A stretch of 64,000 nt of DNA from Pseudomonas sp. MAG733B (GCF_036884845.1 NZ_CP145732.1:3658001-3722000); one strand, 5' to 3'; positions 1 through 9,117 are shown, counted from the stretch's first letter. Numbers and translations are program-made. Notes: a model not told the origin generated them from the sequence alone.

Positions 1-1766
1 ACGGTGTCGACAATGGCCCGATCTGTATTGCGCAACGTTGAACCGAGTTGCCGCAGTCGCGCTTCCCCGCGCATGCCGACGGAACGGGCGTGAGCCAGGC
101 GTGACTTCATGTTTTCCAGATAGACCTTTTGCAGCGCCAGCGTGGTCAAGGGCTGTGCGCCGAATTCAGCGCTGACCAGCGATTCGACGTCGCTGAAAGT
201 CTTGACGAGCGCCGCAGCGGTATCAGCAAGAACCAGGGATGGCGTTTGCCTGCCGGACAGCACGGGCCGGGTGCTCCAGCGCCCGTCAGCCTGTAGCGCC
301 AGCATCCGCTCGCTGATCATGGAGCGTATATCCAGCGCCTTATCGAACAAGGCATGGATATCTACGGCATCGTCGCTGTAACGCAACAGTTGAAGGGCGT
401 GTTCCAGGTTCTGTTGTTGTTTGACGATGATCGCTTCAAGCAGTGTTTTGAAAATCGACCCTGAAATCACTTCACCGGTGACATGGGGTTGCTGGAAACC
501 GATAAACCGGTTGCGCTCGTCCAGGCTCAGCAGGCCGTAAAGTTCGTCTTCGTGACCGGCCGCGCTGAATTTGCTGCGCAAAGTGTCTTTCAAGTCCTGG
601 TAGTCCTTGAGCACCTGTAGCCCGTGGGTGGGAGTGTAGAGACAGGCTTTGGCGTGGCTGATCATCAGCGAACCCGCCAGTTCTACATAATTGGCCTGGT
701 GTTCCCACAGGCGCACGGTTTCCAGGGTAAGGCCGCGAGCTGTTTCGGAAACCGGTTCGATGAGGGTATGCAGCACCGTGCTCTGTTCGGGACTGATGAT
801 CTTGGCCTCACGCTTGAGCAGGATGTCTGCTCGTGCCTGTTCACGAATGGCCTTGGCAAAAAACTCCCGTCGTGACACACCATCGGCGCTGGCCGCGCTC
901 CAGAACTGCTCCAGTTGCGTCGACAGCAGGCTGAACAACTTTGCGCAAACGGTTTTGACTGCGAAGTCCCAGTGCTGCTGATCAGTACTTGCTGAGGTTT
1001 TTTGCGGGTGGGAAAACTCAACATGCTGACCGGTTGGCCATTGCTGCTCACGGTAATACGACAGAATCGCGGCGCTCAACGACAGTGAGTTGATCCACAG
1101 GCGAGCGGGCCCGGCGCTCGGGTCTGTAGGGGAAGCTGCATAGAAATTTACTTGGGTCCGACGCTGGTCGAGTCCGGGAAACGTGGGTGCCAGCAACTCG
1201 GCAAGTATTGTACCGAGCAACGAAGTGAGCGTTGGCAGCGCCATCAGTTCATCGAGCATGGCCTGGTCATTCAGGCTCCGGTTATCGTCAATGGCGGCAC
1301 GCTGGTCTTCGAATACGTCGCCATGGATCGTCTGGTAGGTCACCTTTACATGGGTGGCCGCCGCGAGCTTCTTGCGCCGGTCCAGGGACATGCAGGCGAG
1401 CAGCTTGTCGTCTTCAGTTGCTTCGTTCAGTTGCTGTACCAGTTGTTCGGTCAACGCCGCGCGGCTGTAGTACTTCTGAATACCGGTGTAGGGGCTGTAG
1501 GCAATCACTCCGTTTTTTTCCGGCGTGGGACTCAACACGAAACTGCCGGCCAGGGGCATCGGTTCCTGGTCGGCAATGCCGAGCAGGATTCTTTCGGCGA
1601 GCATCGTTGGTGACTGTTGACTACGTAGGGTCTGAGTAGCCAATTCGATATGTTTGAACCATTCAAAATCCTTTTGCGAAAGTCCGTGGGTTTTGCCCAA
1701 TTCAGTCCAAAGGCCGGGGGACTGCAGGGCTTCGGGGAAAAACAGCGGAGTAGGGGATGTAGGCAT
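1..1766 (-). CDS. Large protein, dermonecrotic-toxin/DUF6543-like N-terminal region (partial, runs off left edge)
   Basis: The frame is open without a stop from an ATG at 1766 to the left edge, about 588 codons; the C-terminus is outside the window. The N-terminus (MPTSPTPLFFPEAL) has no signal peptide and I see no membrane segment. The stretch LAGSFVLSPTPEKNGVIAY (residues 72-90) and the following YTGIQKYYSRAALTEQL resemble, from memory, the very large Pseudomonas proteins annotated as dermonecrotic toxin domain (DUF6543), often over 1000 residues and ending in varied effector domains. The Shine-Dalgarno is weak (GAG about 10 bases upstream), so the start is uncertain. The upstream neighbour is divergent. 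Family assignment is recall, not a search; that a long intact protein is encoded here is clear. Confidence 0.6.
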   Translation of the reverse strand, partial: MPTSPTPLFFPEALQSPGLWTELGKTHGLSQKDFEWFKHIELATQTLRSQQSPTMLAERILLGIADQEPMPLAGSFVLSPTPEKNGVIAYSPYTGIQKYYSRAALTEQLVQQLNEATEDDKLLACMSLDRRKKLAAATHVKVTYQTIHGDVFEDQRAAIDDNRSLNDQAMLDELMALPTLTSLLGTILAELLAPTFPGLDQRRTQVNFYAASPTDPSAGPARLWINSLSLSAAILSYYREQQWPTGQHVEFSHPQKTSASTDQQHWDFAVKTVCAKLFSLLSTQLEQFWSAASADGVSRREFFAKAIREQARADILLKREAKIISPEQSTVLHTLIEPVSETARGLTLETVRLWEHQANYVELAGSLMISHAKACLYTPTHGLQVLKDYQDLKDTLRSKFSAAGHEDELYGLLSLDERNRFIGFQQPHVTGEVISGSIFKTLLEAIIVKQQQNLEHALQLLRYSDDAVDIHALFDKALDIRSMISERMLALQADGRWSTRPVLSGRQTPSLVLADTAAALVKTFSDVESLVSAEFGAQPLTTLALQKVYLENMKSRLAHARSVGMRGEARLRQLGSTLRNTDRAIVDT

Positions 1767-1985
1767 TATCGAGTCTCGAGCAAGGCGCGGCGCAGAGCGC
1801 CACTGGATGGAGCGTCGAGACTAAAAGCCGGGGCCACGGCACGGGTGGTAGATAGTTAACGCACGGCAGGCCCATGTTCGTGCAAACAGGCGCAATCGAA
1901 GGGTTGACAGCGCACTCGCCGCGCGTTGTTAATCGGCGGTCTACGTACGCTGTTGCCCCCTCCAATAATTAGTCTGGAGCTTCAG

Positions 1986-3026
1986 ATGTCTGCGCCACAC
2001 GATCATGTGTCTACTGTTGTCTCGCAAAACCTGTCGCTGGCTGAACTGACGGCATTGCTTGAGAAGATCTTCCTGCGTCACGGCACGTCGGCCGATGTCG
2101 CTCGGGTGCTGGCACAAAACTGCGCCGGCGCCGAACGCGACGGTGCGCACAGTCACGGGGTGTTCCGCATTCCCGGTTATGTCTCGACCCTCAAGAGCGG
2201 CTGGGTGAACGGCAAGGCCGTTCCGGTGGTTGAGGATGTGGCTTCGGGATTCGTGCGGGTCGATGCTGGCAACGGTTTCGCGCAACCGGCGCTAGCCGCC
2301 GCGCGGGAATTGCTGGTGGAAAAAGCTCGCAGCGCCGGCATCGCAGTCTTGGCGATCCGCAATTCGCACCATTTCGCCGCGTTGTGGCCGGACGTCGAGC
2401 CCTTTGCCTATGAAGGGCTGGTGGCGCTCAGCGTGGTCAACAGCATGACCTGCGTCGTACCCCACGGTGCCGATCGGCCGCTGTTCGGCACCAACCCCAT
2501 TGCCTTTGCCGCGCCGCGTGCCGACGGTGAGCCGATTGTGTTCGATCTGGCCACCAGCGCCATTGCCCATGGCGATGTGCAGATTGCCGCGCGCAAGGGC
2601 GAGCGTTTGCCACCTGGCATGGGCGTGGACGGCCTCGGTCAGCCGACCCAGGACCCGAAAGCGATTCTGGAAGGCGGCGCGTTGTTGCCGTTCGGCGGGC
2701 ACAAGGGCTCGGCGCTGTCGATGATGGTGGAGCTATTGGCCGCGGCGTTGACCGGGGGCAATTTTTCCTTTGAGTTCGACTGGAAGAATCATCCGGGCGC
2801 AAAGACCCCGTGGACCGGTCAGTTGCTGATTGTCATCGATCCGAGCAAAGCCGCCGGGCAGAGCTTTGCCGAGCGTAGCCAGGAATTGGTGCGGCAGATG
2901 CATGGTGTGGGGCTGAAGCGGTTGCCGGGTGATCGACGTCATTCTCAACGTGGCAAATCGCAAGCCAATGGCATTGCGCTGGATGAGCCGACGCTGGCGA
3001 ATTTGCGGGAATTGGCGGGCGATTGA
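1986..3026 (+). CDS. dpkA: Delta-1-piperideine-2-carboxylate / delta-1-pyrroline-2-carboxylate reductase (malate/L-lactate dehydrogenase family)
   Basis: This is an NAD(P)H-dependent reductase of the Ldh2 family. DpkA reduces the cyclic imines formed from D-lysine and D-proline to L-pipecolate and L-proline. The 346-residue protein carries the family signature RDGAHSHGVFR (residues 51-61, with the catalytic-type histidine), SHHFAALWPDVEPFA, and the C-terminal LLPFGGHKGSALSMMVE block. It matches my memory of P. putida DpkA closely along its length. The ATG at 1986 is chosen because a GGAG lies 7 bases upstream and alignment to DpkA begins here; a longer frame reaches 1926. No lysine-pathway partner is adjacent, so the physiological role rests on family similarity. 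Confidence 0.88.
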   Translation: MSAPHDHVSTVVSQNLSLAELTALLEKIFLRHGTSADVARVLAQNCAGAERDGAHSHGVFRIPGYVSTLKSGWVNGKAVPVVEDVASGFVRVDAGNGFAQPALAAARELLVEKARSAGIAVLAIRNSHHFAALWPDVEPFAYEGLVALSVVNSMTCVVPHGADRPLFGTNPIAFAAPRADGEPIVFDLATSAIAHGDVQIAARKGERLPPGMGVDGLGQPTQDPKAILEGGALLPFGGHKGSALSMMVELLAAALTGGNFSFEFDWKNHPGAKTPWTGQLLIVIDPSKAAGQSFAERSQELVRQMHGVGLKRLPGDRRHSQRGKSQANGIALDEPTLANLRELAGD

Positions 3027-3031
3027 ACGAA

Positions 3032-3121
3032 TGTGGGAGCGGGCTTGCTCGCGAATGCGATTTATCATTCAACAAATGCATTGACTGATACACCGCATTC
3101 GCGAGCAAGCCCGCTCCCACA
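3032..3121. repeat. REP pair (BIME), GTGGGAGCGGGCTTGCTCGCGA type
   Basis: Two inverted copies of GTGGGAGCGGGCTTGCTCGCGA face each other around a spacer of about 45 bases. The element sits between the convergent 3' ends of dpkA and the DUF883 gene, where it could also limit transcription read-through. Confidence 0.9.
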
Positions 3122-3142
3122 GGGTTTGGGGTGTTCAGACGT

Positions 3143-3460
3143 TTAGCGTCGGGCCAGCAACAACCCCACCACCAGACCAAAACCAGCCGAAACCGCCACG
3201 GTTTGCCATGGGTGACCGCCGATGTAGGTTTCGGTGGCTTCGACCGCAGGCAAGGTCCGGTCGCGCACGCTGGTCACGGAGTCACGGGCCTGTTGAAGTT
3301 TCTGGGCGATTTGCCCACGCAGTGTCTCGGCTTCCTCACCGACCAGTGAAGCGCTGCTTTTCAGCAGTTTTTCCGACTCTTCGATCAAAGACTGAAGTTC
3401 GCTGAAGGCCTGATCCTTGATTTGATCTTCGGCGGCTTGGGCGGCGGTTTTCCGGGCCAT
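3143..3460 (-). CDS. DUF883 / ElaB-YqjD family membrane-anchored protein
   Basis: A protein of 105 residues. The first about 80 residues are charged and helical (MARKTAAQAAEDQIKDQAF...). They are followed by a short HPWQTVAVSAGFG-type linker and one C-terminal transmembrane helix ending LLLARR. This is the layout of the ElaB/YqjD/DUF883 family, stationary-phase inner-membrane proteins, some reported to bind ribosomes. The start at 3460 has an AAGGAG 6-7 bases upstream; the longer frame to 3547 lacks this. It stands alone, with a REP element downstream. Confidence 0.85.
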   Translation of the reverse strand: MARKTAAQAAEDQIKDQAFSELQSLIEESEKLLKSSASLVGEEAETLRGQIAQKLQQARDSVTSVRDRTLPAVEATETYIGGHPWQTVAVSAGFGLVVGLLLARR

Positions 3461-3623
3461 TGAAGTACTCCTTGCAGGTAAGTGGACAGTGAACAATGGA
3501 GTGCGCCGCGATTGAAAAAGTTGCAGCGACTTAACGTTCTGGCGCAATCCCGAAGAAATCCAGCGCAGGACGTTTCGTCCTACAGTGTAAGATGTCGCCT
3601 ATTTTACGCAGCAGGAAATTCCC

Positions 3624-3878
3624 ATGAGCTTCAATCTGGCCGACAAACCCCTTGCCGAGCGCGCTGCGCTTGAAGATGAAAAATCCCGTCTGTTCGAACT
3701 CTGGCAAAACAACCTGGGCAAAGCCAAGGGCGAAGCTGCACGGTTGTTCGGCGAACGCGCCAAACGCAAAGGCAAATGGGCCGAGTGGGTCCGGGCCGAG
3801 CTGGACGGCATGTCGCCACCCGAGTTCTCGAACATGGTGCGCAGTGAAGTCAATCGCCTGATGGCCGCCAGCAAGTAA
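3624..3878 (+). CDS. Conserved hypothetical small protein
   Basis: An 84-residue soluble, highly charged protein (MSFNLADKPLAERAALEDEKSRLF...), rich in Lys, Glu and Arg, mostly predicted helical, with two tryptophans near KGKWAEWVRAEL. An AGGAAA lies about 6 bases before the ATG. I do not recognise a named domain. Codon use and composition match the neighbours, and the frame is much better than its overlapping antisense frames. It ends 3 bases before the stop of the convergent LysR gene, so there is no room for a terminator between them. Confidence 0.6.
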   Translation: MSFNLADKPLAERAALEDEKSRLFELWQNNLGKAKGEAARLFGERAKRKGKWAEWVRAELDGMSPPEFSNMVRSEVNRLMAASK

Positions 3879-3881
3879 CGA

Positions 3882-4790
3882 TTACGCAAAACTCGCGACA
3901 ATGGCCTCGCGTACTTTCAACACCACCGGATCGAGCTGGGTGCTGGTGCGCCAGCCCAGTTCGATCGGGTAGCGCGGCAACGCCAAAGGGCAGGGTAGCA
4001 ACATCAGGCCACTGAGCGCTGCGATGCTGCTGGCGGCATGGGTCGGAATGGTCGCCACCGCCTGACTGCCCTTGAGCAAATGCGGCAATGCCGCGAAATG
4101 CGTGGTCGAGGCGCAGACCCGTCGACTCAACCCCAACGCCGCCAGTCCCTCGTCGGTAATGCCGATAAAGCCACCCGACGACACTAGAATATGTTCGCGG
4201 GCGACGAATTCCTCAAGGCTGATGCCTTGTTGGTCTGCGGCCAGGCTGAGTGGGTCGACCAGGCACGCGTAACTCCCTTCACCCAACACCTGACGACTGA
4301 GCAGCCGTTCGGCAAACCCTCCGGCGGTAATCGCCAGGTCGATGCTGCGCTCCATCAGCGCCTGGGCAACGATCTGGCTGTGGGTCTGGCGAAAGATCAG
4401 GCGCAGCTTCGGCGCGCTGCGGGCGACTTCTTCGATCAAACGCCGGCCGTAGGCAATCTCGAAATCATCTGACATGCCCACCGTCACGGAGCGCCCGTCG
4501 TAATGGCTGGCGCCCGGATCGACCATCGCCAGGCTCTGCCGGCATTTGTTCAGCGCGTCGCTGATCACCGGTTTGAGTTGATTGGCCTTGAGCGTCGGCG
4601 CGAGGCCGCGACCGGTGCGTACGAACAATTGATCGCCATACACCTCGCGCAACCGACGCAGCGCCGCGCTGACCGCCGATTGCGTCACGCCCAGGCGCAG
4701 TGCCGCGCGGCTGGCACTGGATTCCTCGTGCAACGCTTCGAAGACTTTCAGCAGGTTGAGATCGATGTTGGCGATATTCATCTGATTCAT
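3882..4790 (-). CDS. LysR-family transcriptional regulator (next to nitrilase)
   Basis: A 302-residue LysR-type regulator. The N-terminal winged helix-turn-helix spans about residues 8-67 (LLKVFEALHEESSASRAALRLGVTQSAVSAALRRLREVYG region), and a substrate-binding domain covers about residues 95-300. It is transcribed away from the nitrilase gene at 4875, with 84 bases between the starts, the usual LysR arrangement for controlling the divergent gene. The ATG at 4790 or the one at 4778 could be the start. In P. fluorescens SBW25 a plant-inducible nitrilase, PinA, is controlled by a linked regulator; whether this is the same system is not shown by the sequence. Confidence 0.9.
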   Translation of the reverse strand: MNQMNIANIDLNLLKVFEALHEESSASRAALRLGVTQSAVSAALRRLREVYGDQLFVRTGRGLAPTLKANQLKPVISDALNKCRQSLAMVDPGASHYDGRSVTVGMSDDFEIAYGRRLIEEVARSAPKLRLIFRQTHSQIVAQALMERSIDLAITAGGFAERLLSRQVLGEGSYACLVDPLSLAADQQGISLEEFVAREHILVSSGGFIGITDEGLAALGLSRRVCASTTHFAALPHLLKGSQAVATIPTHAASSIAALSGLMLLPCPLALPRYPIELGWRTSTQLDPVVLKVREAIVASFA

Positions 4791-4874
4791 ATCATTCAGC
4801 AGTCAATGGGGCTTTATTCATGATCCCGTGACGCCGGAGAATCAGCAACACCTGATGCAAACGGAGTTACCGCG

Positions 4875-5798
4875 ATGCCCAAGTCAATCGTTGCTGCACT
4901 GCAAATCGGCGCCTTGCCCGGCGGCAAGGCTGAGACGCTGGAACAGATTCTGTCGTATGAAAGCGCGATCATCGAATCCGCTGCCGCACTGGTAGTGATG
5001 CCCGAGGCGCTGCTCGGTGGTTATCCGAAAGGCGAGGGTTTTGGTACGCAACTCGGCTATCGCCTGCCGGAAGGTCGTGAAGCCTTCGCCCGTTATTTCG
5101 CCAATGCCATCGATGTGCCGGGCGCAGAAACCGAAGCGTTGGCGGGTCTCTCGGCAAGGACCGGCGCCAATCTGGTAGTCGGTGTCATTGAGCGGTCCGG
5201 CAGCACGTTGTACTGCACCGCACTGTATTTCGATCCGCAGGCCGGTTTGGTGGGCAAGCACCGCAAACTGATGCCAACCGGCACTGAACGACTGATCTGG
5301 GGCAAGGGCGATGGTTCGACCTTGCCGGTGATCGACAGCCAGGTCGGGCGGATCGGTGCGGTGGTGTGCTGGGAAAACATGATGCCGCTGCTGCGCACCG
5401 CGATGTACGCCAAAGGCGTGGAGGTGTGGTGCGCGCCGACCGTGGACGAACGTGAGATGTGGCAGGTCAGCATGCGCCATATCGCCCACGAGGGCCGCTG
5501 CTTCGTGGTCAGCGCCTGTCAGGTTCAGGACTCGCCGCAGGCCTTGGGCATCGAGGTTGCCAACTGGCCAGCGGATCGGCCGTTGATTGCCGGGGGCAGT
5601 TTGATTGTCGGGCCGATGGGCGATGTGCTGGCCGGTCCGCTGCGGGGTGATCGCGGCTTGCTGACCGCCGAAATTGACACCGATGACCTGATCCGCGCGC
5701 GTTACGACTACGACGTGGTCGGGCACTACGCGCGCCCGGATGTGTTCGAGTTGACGGTGGATGAGCGGGCAAAACCCGGTGTGCGCTTCAACACATGA
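4875..5798 (+). CDS. Nitrilase (carbon-nitrogen hydrolase)
   Basis: A 307-residue nitrilase that should hydrolyse an organic nitrile to the acid and ammonia in the cytoplasm. The catalytic triad is complete: Glu44 ([13 protein letters not shown]), Lys131 (GKHRKLMPT) and Cys165 ([12 protein letters not shown]), almost the same spacing as in characterised Rhodococcus nitrilases (48/131/165). The length fits the shorter Pseudomonas aliphatic/arylaceto-nitrilases. Substrate cannot be read from sequence; beta-cyanoalanine or aryl-acetonitriles of plant origin are reasonable guesses. It is monocistronic, divergent from a LysR gene and followed by a REP pair. Confidence 0.92.
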   Translation: MPKSIVAALQIGALPGGKAETLEQILSYESAIIESAAALVVMPEALLGGYPKGEGFGTQLGYRLPEGREAFARYFANAIDVPGAETEALAGLSARTGANLVVGVIERSGSTLYCTALYFDPQAGLVGKHRKLMPTGTERLIWGKGDGSTLPVIDSQVGRIGAVVCWENMMPLLRTAMYAKGVEVWCAPTVDEREMWQVSMRHIAHEGRCFVVSACQVQDSPQALGIEVANWPADRPLIAGGSLIVGPMGDVLAGPLRGDRGLLTAEIDTDDLIRARYDYDVVGHYARPDVFELTVDERAKPGVRFNT

Positions 5799-5801
5799 CC
5801 C

Positions 5802-5888
5802 TGTGGGAGCTTGCCTGCTAGCGATGGTGTGTCAGCCAGCGTCCATGGCATCTGACACACCGTCATCGCTAGCAGGCTAGCTCCCACA
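5802..5888. repeat. REP pair (BIME), GTGGGAGCTTGCCTGCTAGCGATG type
   Basis: Inverted copies of GTGGGAGCTTGCCTGCTAGCGA surround an inner palindromic section (tgtcag...tgacac). It lies between the convergent nitrilase and lipoprotein genes. Confidence 0.88.
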
Positions 5889-5916
5889 TTGGATTTTCAG
5901 TGTTGCCGATACAGTC

Positions 5917-6390
5917 TTACCGGCTGCCGGTGGTTGGTCCCGGCAGGCTGAGCTTGCCACTATCGACGAAACGCATCGTGCCGAACAAGCCTCCGGCGAG
6001 TTTGCCGCGCAGGACGTAGGGCATGTTGTTCAGGGTTTGCACCTGGCTCAGGCCGAAGGTCTGGCGCAGCACCGAAAACGCCGAGACGCTGACCGGCACC
6101 GTCAACACCGTTTCGGAGAAACGCCCAATGGAGCCTGATTCATCGCTGACCCCGGAGGCGAAGGGTTGGCCGTTGATGTCCAGGTCCAGGGACACGCCGT
6201 TGAAACTGATCGAGCTTTCGTTGGGGTTCTGCACGCGAATCTTCACGGCAAAGCGGATTTCCATGTCCTGGCTTTGCAGGGGTTCAATGCCCACCACGTT
6301 GATGTTCAGCGGATCGCGATTCGGCAACAGGGCGCACGCGCTCAGGGAGAGCAACAAGAGGGAAAGGATAACGGCGTGTACGCTGCGCAT
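5917..6390 (-). CDS. LEA14-like (LEA type 2 / WHy domain) lipoprotein
   Basis: A 157-residue lipoprotein. The signal peptide MRSVHAVILSLLLLSLSAC ends in a lipobox (LSAC, Cys19). After the Cys comes ALLPNRDPLNINVVGIEPLQ and then a LEA14-like beta-sandwich with KIRVQNPNESSISFNGVSLDLDINGQ features, typical of the water-stress/hypersensitive-response (WHy) fold. The residue after Cys is Ala, which fits outer-membrane sorting. The substrate or partner is unknown. The NCS2 permease gene lies upstream on the same strand but a terminator separates them, so it is likely a separate transcript. Confidence 0.82.
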   Translation of the reverse strand: MRSVHAVILSLLLLSLSACALLPNRDPLNINVVGIEPLQSQDMEIRFAVKIRVQNPNESSISFNGVSLDLDINGQPFASGVSDESGSIGRFSETVLTVPVSVSAFSVLRQTFGLSQVQTLNNMPYVLRGKLAGGLFGTMRFVDSGKLSLPGPTTGSR

Positions 6391-6408
6391 GAACGTGCTC
6401 TCACAAGT

Positions 6409-6442
6409 AAAAAAGGGCTGAACCGCCAGCGGCTCGGCCCTT
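6409..6442 (-). terminator. Rho-independent terminator of the NCS2 permease gene
   Basis: Read on the minus strand, AAGGGC at one arm pairs with GCCCTT at the other around an inner GCCG/CGGT stem, followed directly by six T. It starts 11 bases after the permease stop codon. Confidence 0.75.
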
Positions 6443-6452
6443 GAGCATTTGT

Positions 6453-7919
6453 CTAGCGGTTCAACTGTGCGACAACCGCAGGCCTGGCGGGTTCAGCCTT
6501 GGCCGGGACATCCGGGTTTTCCATGACTTGCAGGATCGAGGCTTCAGGATCGAAATCGTCTTCTTCCAGTTCGATGAATTCTTCCGGGAGGAAGATGTTC
6601 AACACGATCGCACACAACGCGCCGACGGTGATCGGCGATTCGAAGATGTTGTGCAACGCCTTCGGCAGCTCTCGCAAAACTTCGGGTACAGCCGCAACAC
6701 CCAAACCCATTCCGAGGGAAATTGCCACGATCAGCATGTTGCGACGATGCAGGCCGGCTTCGGCGAGGATCTTGATTCCGGCCACGGCCACGGTGCCGAA
6801 CATTACCAACTCGGCGCCACCGAGCACCGGTTTCGGCATCAGTTGCAGCACCGCGCCAATCATTGGGAACAGCCCCAGCACCACTAACAAACCGGCGATG
6901 AAAAACGCCACGTAGCGGCTGGCCACACCGGTCAGTTGAATCACGCCGTTGTTCTGCGCGAAGGTCACCATCGGCATGCTGTTGAACACCGCCGCCATCG
7001 CCGAGTTGAGGCCGTCGGCGAGCAACCCGGATTTGATCCGGCGAATGTAGACCGGGCCTTTGACCGGTTGCCGGGAAATCATCGAGTTGGCGGTCAGGTC
7101 GCCGGCGGCTTCCAGCGGCGACACCAGGAAAATCACCGCCACCGGCACGAACGCCACCCAGTCGAACGAGAAGCCGTACTTGAACGGCACTGGCACGCTC
7201 ATCAGCGGCACGGCGGGCAGGCTGGCGAAGTCGACCTGGCCCAACAGCCAGGCGACGACGTAGCCGAGGGTCAGACCGATGACGATTGCGCCCAGACGCA
7301 GGAACGGCACGTCCACCCGATTCAATACCACAATGGTCCCGAGCACCAATGCCGCCAGGCCAAGATGGCTCGCAGCGCCGAGGTCGGGAGCGCCGAAGCC
7401 ACCGGCGATGTCGGTCATCGCGACCTTGATCAGTGACAGCCCCATCAGCGTGATGATGGTGCCGGTCACCACCGGGGTGATCAGCATCCGCAACTTGCCG
7501 ATGAACTGGCTCAACACCACTTCGATGAACGCAGCGAAAAAGCACACGCCGAAGATCGTCGAGAGAATCTCATCGGTGCCGCCACCCTGGGCCTTGACCA
7601 TGAAACCGGCACTGAGGATCACACTGATGAACGAGAAACTGGTGCCTTGCAGGCACAGCAGTCCCGAGCCAATCGGACCGAAGCGCCGCGCCTGAACGAA
7701 GGTGCCCAGGCCCGAGACGAACAGCGCCATGCTGATCAGATAGGGGATTTCGCTTTGCAGGCCCAGGGCGCTGCCCATGATCAACGTCGGCGTGATGATG
7801 CCGACGAAACTGGCGAGTACGTGTTGCAGGGCGGCGAACACGGTAGCCGTCAGGTGAGGGCGGTCGTTGAGGCCGTAGATCAGGTCATTGTGGCGCGAGG
7901 TTTTTTCAGGGGAGGTCAT
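6453..7919 (-). CDS. NCS2 nucleobase:cation symporter (uracil/xanthine permease family)
   Basis: A 488-residue polytopic inner-membrane protein with about 12-14 hydrophobic segments. It carries the NCS2 signature AQNNGVIQLTGVASR and an early AALQHVLASFVGI segment of the substrate-site region. It should import a purine or pyrimidine base with a cation; UraA/XanP/UacT-type specificity cannot be separated by eye. The ATG at 7919 (MTSPEKTSRHNDLIYGL) is preferred to an upstream start at 8021 because the extra residues read like REP-proximal noncoding DNA. GGGG/AGG-type Shine-Dalgarno is not strong. A terminator follows. A REP pair separates it from the upstream LysR gene. Confidence 0.88.
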   Translation of the reverse strand: MTSPEKTSRHNDLIYGLNDRPHLTATVFAALQHVLASFVGIITPTLIMGSALGLQSEIPYLISMALFVSGLGTFVQARRFGPIGSGLLCLQGTSFSFISVILSAGFMVKAQGGGTDEILSTIFGVCFFAAFIEVVLSQFIGKLRMLITPVVTGTIITLMGLSLIKVAMTDIAGGFGAPDLGAASHLGLAALVLGTIVVLNRVDVPFLRLGAIVIGLTLGYVVAWLLGQVDFASLPAVPLMSVPVPFKYGFSFDWVAFVPVAVIFLVSPLEAAGDLTANSMISRQPVKGPVYIRRIKSGLLADGLNSAMAAVFNSMPMVTFAQNNGVIQLTGVASRYVAFFIAGLLVVLGLFPMIGAVLQLMPKPVLGGAELVMFGTVAVAGIKILAEAGLHRRNMLIVAISLGMGLGVAAVPEVLRELPKALHNIFESPITVGALCAIVLNIFLPEEFIELEEDDFDPEASILQVMENPDVPAKAEPARPAVVAQLNR

Positions 7920-8025
7920 GGTGGTATGCGTGCCGGAAGGCTGGGCCGGGTCAGAAAAAGGAGGCGCAGGATGCCAGAAAGACCCTTTTGTGGCGAGCGA
8001 TGAGCCGCTCCTCCAACGCAATCCC

Positions 8026-8119
8026 CTGTAGGAGCCGAGCTTGCTCGCGATGGCGGTATGTCAGTCCACATCGATGGTGGATGCCAGTCCGCTATCGCGA
8101 GCAAGCTCAGCTCCTACAG
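8026..8119. repeat. REP pair (BIME), CTGTAGGAGCCGAGCTTGCTCGCGAT type
   Basis: Inverted arms near CTGTAGGAGCCGAGCTTGCT and its complement flank a spacer with an inner palindrome. The right end overlaps the last codons and stop of the LysR gene (stop 8114-8116), so the repeat supplies the C-terminus of that protein. Confidence 0.9.
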
Positions 8120-9016
8120 GGGCGTGGTGAATGCGGCGAGCAGATCCTCTTCAAACGCCCGCTGCGCATCCCCCGGCACCAACGCCCGATGCCTGGCCAA
8201 ATGGAACGCCACCTCGAAACTCATGCCCTCACGGCGCACCACCCGCAGCAATCCCTTGTCTTCCCAACTGCGGGCAAAGTGGCTGGGCAGGTAGCCGATG
8301 TGCTTGCCGGACAAAATGAAGGCGAGGGTGCCTTCGACCTGTTCCGCCCGCGCCGAACACAGCTTGCCCTGGAAAGGCTCATCGCTGCGCAGGAAGCGGT
8401 AAGGGTGATCGACCCGGTCGCAGGCTTGCAACGCTAGGTCATCCGGCGCGTCATCGGTGAACAACGGATGGCCGGCGGCGCAATACAGGTGCTGGGTTTC
8501 AGTGAACAGTTCGCGGTAGTCAAAGGCGTTCTGGATCTGCGAGAAATAACCGATTGCCAGATCAAGCCGCTGTTGCAGCAGCAAGCGCTCCATTTCGCCG
8601 GGCATGGCGCTCATCAATTCGATGCGCACCGATTCATCGCGCTGGCGAAAGCGCCGGATCGCCTCGGCCACCCGTTGCAACACCGATTGATCCAGCGCTT
8701 CGGACAAGCCCAGGCGCACTTCGCCGATCAAGCGCCCGGCCACGCCGTTGGATTGATGACGGAACGCTTCGATGGACTCGAACAGGCTGCGAGTGGCGTT
8801 GAGCAACTGCTCGCCCTTGGGTGTGACGTTGAAACCTCCCTTGCCACGGCTGCACAGCCGATAGCCGAGGCGGGTTTCCAGTTTGGCCATTTGCTGGCTG
8901 ATGCTCGACTGGCTCAGGCCCAGTTCACCTTGCGCGGCACTGAAGCCACCGCACTCCACCACACTGACAAACAGGCGCAAGAGTTGCAGGTCCACATCGT
9001 GGAGTTGACCGAGCAT
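8114..9016 (-). CDS. LysR-family transcriptional regulator (next to agmatinase genes)
   Basis: A 300-residue LysR-type regulator with the helix-turn-helix in residues about 7-65 (LLRLFVSVVECGGFSAAQGELGLSQSSISQQMAKLE region) followed by a typical effector-binding domain. The start is the ATG at 9016; the TTG just before it is the track limit only. It diverges from the binding protein/agmatinase pair starting at 9118, about 100 bases away, which suggests it controls their induction by a guanidino compound or polyamine. Comparable LysR partners (GbuR, GpuR) accompany ureohydrolases in P. aeruginosa. The C-terminal residues TPL and stop come from a REP element. Confidence 0.9.
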   Translation of the reverse strand: MLGQLHDVDLQLLRLFVSVVECGGFSAAQGELGLSQSSISQQMAKLETRLGYRLCSRGKGGFNVTPKGEQLLNATRSLFESIEAFRHQSNGVAGRLIGEVRLGLSEALDQSVLQRVAEAIRRFRQRDESVRIELMSAMPGEMERLLLQQRLDLAIGYFSQIQNAFDYRELFTETQHLYCAAGHPLFTDDAPDDLALQACDRVDHPYRFLRSDEPFQGKLCSARAEQVEGTLAFILSGKHIGYLPSHFARSWEDKGLLRVVRREGMSFEVAFHLARHRALVPGDAQRAFEEDLLAAFTTPL

Positions 9017-9117
9017 CAAACATTACTCCTGAGTAATGTCAGGTTAATAAACGTGATATTTCACCAATGTATCCGACGATGCATCCTGCAACCACTTCCT
9101 CCGGTCAGGTGATTGTC

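Noticed and set aside
1702..1965. An 87-codon minus-strand frame overlapping the start of the large toxin-like gene
   Set aside because: It is in a different frame from the long open frame, lacks a ribosome site and has no similarity that I recognise.
3032..3121. Repeated inverted sequences that could be taken for a CRISPR array
   Set aside because: Copies are paired palindromes scattered singly through intergenic gaps, with no regular spacers and no cas genes. They are REP elements.
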